Origin: Oscillospiraceae bacterium
GTDB taxonomy: Bacteria > Bacillota_A > Clostridia > Oscillospirales > Oscillospiraceae
Direction of reading: 5' to 3'
Assembly (NCBI GenBank): GCA_902786615.1
Contig: CADADE010000023.1
Span: 1-40,519 of the forward strand
DNA: 40,519 nt
The position numbers and the translations under genes were made by a program. Positions 39,135-40,519 of the stretch are shown here, in pieces (positions within the stretch are counted from its first letter, which is position 1; every line of letters begins with the position of its first letter). A model generated the notes under the pieces. The model had not been told where the DNA came from, ran no database searches, and saw only the letters and a list, made by a program, of their open reading frames with translations.

Positions 39135-40235
39135 TCATCTGACTTCCAAAGGAGCCTCTCTGCAACGTCTGTCCTGTCGGAAGTCCGTATAGTATCGCGC
39201 TTTGTCCGCGTACATCATTTCGTCTGACTTTTTGAGCAGCGCATCGACCGATTCCCCCGCGTCCGAGCGATAGCTGTGCCCGATGGAACAGCTGTATTTC
39301 GTTTCGGCAACGGCGTTTTGGATGCGCTCGATAAGCTTCATAACGTCGCTCCGGGAGGCCTTCCTGCAGACGATCACAAATTCGTCCCCGCCGACCCGGT
39401 AGCAGGACTGCCCGCGTTTGAGCGCGCGGGTGAAGCATACCGCAAGCGTGACCAGCGCTTCATCGCCCGCCGCATGACCGCCGGTGTCGTTGATGGTTTT
39501 GAGGCCGTTCATGTCAAGCGACAGCAGGGCGGTGATATCCTCCGGGCTGCGGGCTATATCGGCGTAGAAGGCCTGCCGGTTGAGAAGCCCCGTCAGCGTG
39601 TCGATCGTCGTGAGCTGGAGGATCAGAAAGACATAATAAACAAAAAGCGCAATGGCGATGATCGAGCAGAAAATATTGGCGTAAGCCTTGCCGAATACGA
39701 ACGGCAGGACCAGCCCCGAGAAGAGGGCAAAGCTGAGAAAGACGATGGGGATGATCTCAATCGACTTTTTATTGCTGCGCTTGATCAGGATATAGACCAG
39801 AAAGATACAATAGAAACCGGCCACAGCAAAGGGGAGGAAGCCGAGCGGCCCGCGATGAAAAACGTGCTCACTGTCGATGCTGAACACGGACCCGTTAAAG
39901 ATGGAGCTGATATTAATGAGCGCGGGGATGATCGCAGGGATGAAAATAAACGGACGAAATTTCTTGACCAGGGTATAGATCACCTGCGCAATGATAAACG
40001 GTGTCGCGCTGTACCGGATCGCCATCAAAACAAGCCGCAGCGTCCTGTGCGTGCCGAGATCGCCCAGCCGAAACTCCACATAAACGATGACGGAGAGGAA
40101 AAAGATCTGGCCGATCAGCACATGCATGCGCTGAATGGTCTTTCTGTCCAGAAAAACCGTCATTTTGAGCGCTGCCGTGAATGCAAGCAAAATCAGGATC
40201 AGCGTCCAGTTCTGCAGAAAATATTCGGATATCAT
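39135..40235 (-). CDS. Membrane diguanylate cyclase (GGDEF)
   Basis: 366 aa. Six to seven membrane helices (~10-208) in a 7TM-like sensor, then a GGDEF domain (~209-345): TTIDTLTGLLNRQAF, SLDMNGLKTINDTGGHAAGDE and the active site RVGGDEF (280-286), intact. No RxxD product-inhibition site precedes it (the equivalent reads RGQS). The last ~25 residues are arginine-rich. Ribosome site GAGGTGA 7 nt before ATG 40235. First gene of a two-gene operon with the HD-GYP phosphodiesterase: synthesis and breakdown of c-di-GMP encoded together. Confidence 0.92.
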   Translation of the reverse strand: MISEYFLQNWTLILILLAFTAALKMTVFLDRKTIQRMHVLIGQIFFLSVIVYVEFRLGDLGTHRTLRLVLMAIRYSATPFIIAQVIYTLVKKFRPFIFIPAIIPALINISSIFNGSVFSIDSEHVFHRGPLGFLPFAVAGFYCIFLVYILIKRSNKKSIEIIPIVFLSFALFSGLVLPFVFGKAYANIFCSIIAIALFVYYVFLILQLTTIDTLTGLLNRQAFYADIARSPEDITALLSLDMNGLKTINDTGGHAAGDEALVTLAVCFTRALKRGQSCYRVGGDEFVIVCRKASRSDVMKLIERIQNAVAETKYSCSIGHSYRSDAGESVDALLKKSDEMMYADKARYYTDFRQDRRCREAPLEVR

Positions 40236-40519
40236 TGCACTTCACCTCACATGCGGCTCCATCGTATCAGTCTTCAAGAGTCAGGAGACAGACCGTCTCG
40301 ACGTGGCACGAGGAAATGATATTACTGGCACATACCTCATACCTGTTCGCCCAATCCCGGATAGGAACATATCCACCGTTTTGGGCACTTGGGTGTTCGC
40401 CCATGCAGGAACATATCGACAAACTGGAATTTGTTGATATCAAAGCGTCAGTATTTCGCTCACGATTTCATAAACGTTCTTATTGACTGTATCCACTTTT
40501 ATGGTGTCAAGCGTTTGAT
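40236..40519. other. Terminal gap with two direct repeats, no gene supported
   Basis: 284 bp upstream of the GGDEF gene. It holds two copies of TGTTCGCCC-N-AGGAACATATC: 40344-40373 (10-bp spacer) and 40394-40417 (4-bp spacer). On the minus strand TTGACA near 40491-40496 could be the -35 box of the GGDEF operon but no good -10 was found. Short frames here do not resemble known proteins. Confidence 0.55.

Noticed and set aside
1..40519. tRNA, rRNA, CRISPR arrays, prophage genes, transposases
   Set aside because: Looked for cloverleaf-like CCA ends, rRNA landmarks, regular spaced repeats and integrase/transposase motifs by eye; none seen. A dedicated tRNA scan could not be run.

Overview
The window comes from a GC-rich, low-horizontal-content chromosome segment of a Clostridia-type Firmicute, most likely an Oscillospiraceae-like gut bacterium (Oscillibacter/Dysosmobacter neighbourhood; this is inference from gene content, gene order and repeat types, not from a search). 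Supporting signs are AAAGGAGG-type ribosome sites, sigma-A promoters of the TTGACA-17-TATAAT kind, the yicC-remA-gmk-rpoZ-priA-def-fmt-rsmB-rlmN-prpC-prkC-rsgA gene order shared with Bacillus, sporulation genes (spoVM, sipL), CdaA/CdaR, a lysine riboswitch and short palindromic intergenic repeats. No tRNA, rRNA, CRISPR array, phage module or full insertion sequence was seen.

Layout. 1-465: 5' part of ackA (minus), divergent from tmcAL. 1903-6869: a complete five-gene branched-chain amino-acid ABC transporter operon (SBP, LivH, LivM, LivG, LivF) with its own promoter, an 18-bp palindrome in the leader, an SBP/permease stem-loop and a terminator. 6886-7268: a gene-poor stretch that holds a compact two-promoter locus: a 37-codon basic peptide with its Shine-Dalgarno buried in a GNRA-capped hairpin, and on the opposite strand a consensus promoter plus terminator for a ~100-nt structured RNA that overlaps the 3' end of the peptide mRNA. 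This looks like a type I toxin-antitoxin-like module and is the best candidate for something undescribed here. 7338-11718: prfA, a TsaC-CoaE fusion, an M18 aminopeptidase and a TepA-like ClpP-family protein. 11819-14421: cdaA, cdaR and an RseC-like membrane protein. 14434-25912: the long housekeeping/signalling operon from yicC to rsgA (RNA processing, GMP kinase, omega subunit, replication restart, N-terminal formyl-Met processing, rRNA methylation, PP2C phosphatase and PASTA kinase).

After rsgA, a ~216-bp MITE-like element with an 11-bp target duplication has inserted exactly at the rsgA stop codon. Next comes a strong terminator that appears to contain a sigma-E-like sporulation promoter, then a mini-operon of a 50-aa membrane protein, a 21-aa SpoVM homologue and SipL (spore-coat basal layer). 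28103-29062 (minus): two stand-alone cyclic-nucleotide-binding-domain proteins. 29187-29341: a hairpin-rich repeat. 29364-32350 (minus): a lysine-riboswitch-controlled polar amino-acid ABC transporter, which identifies lysine as the likely substrate. 32629-33873: NADP-type isocitrate dehydrogenase, followed by a second MITE-like element that again duplicates bases covering the stop codon.

34054-40235: a cyclic-di-GMP group: PAS-GGDEF(degenerate)-EAL protein, then (minus) an intact membrane GGDEF cyclase and a Cache/HD-GYP phosphodiesterase in one operon, with a DUF6291-like protein between. The last 280 bp carry two degenerate direct repeats and no convincing gene.

All calls are from reading the sequence; family names are from recognised motifs and remembered family architecture, and no database search was run.
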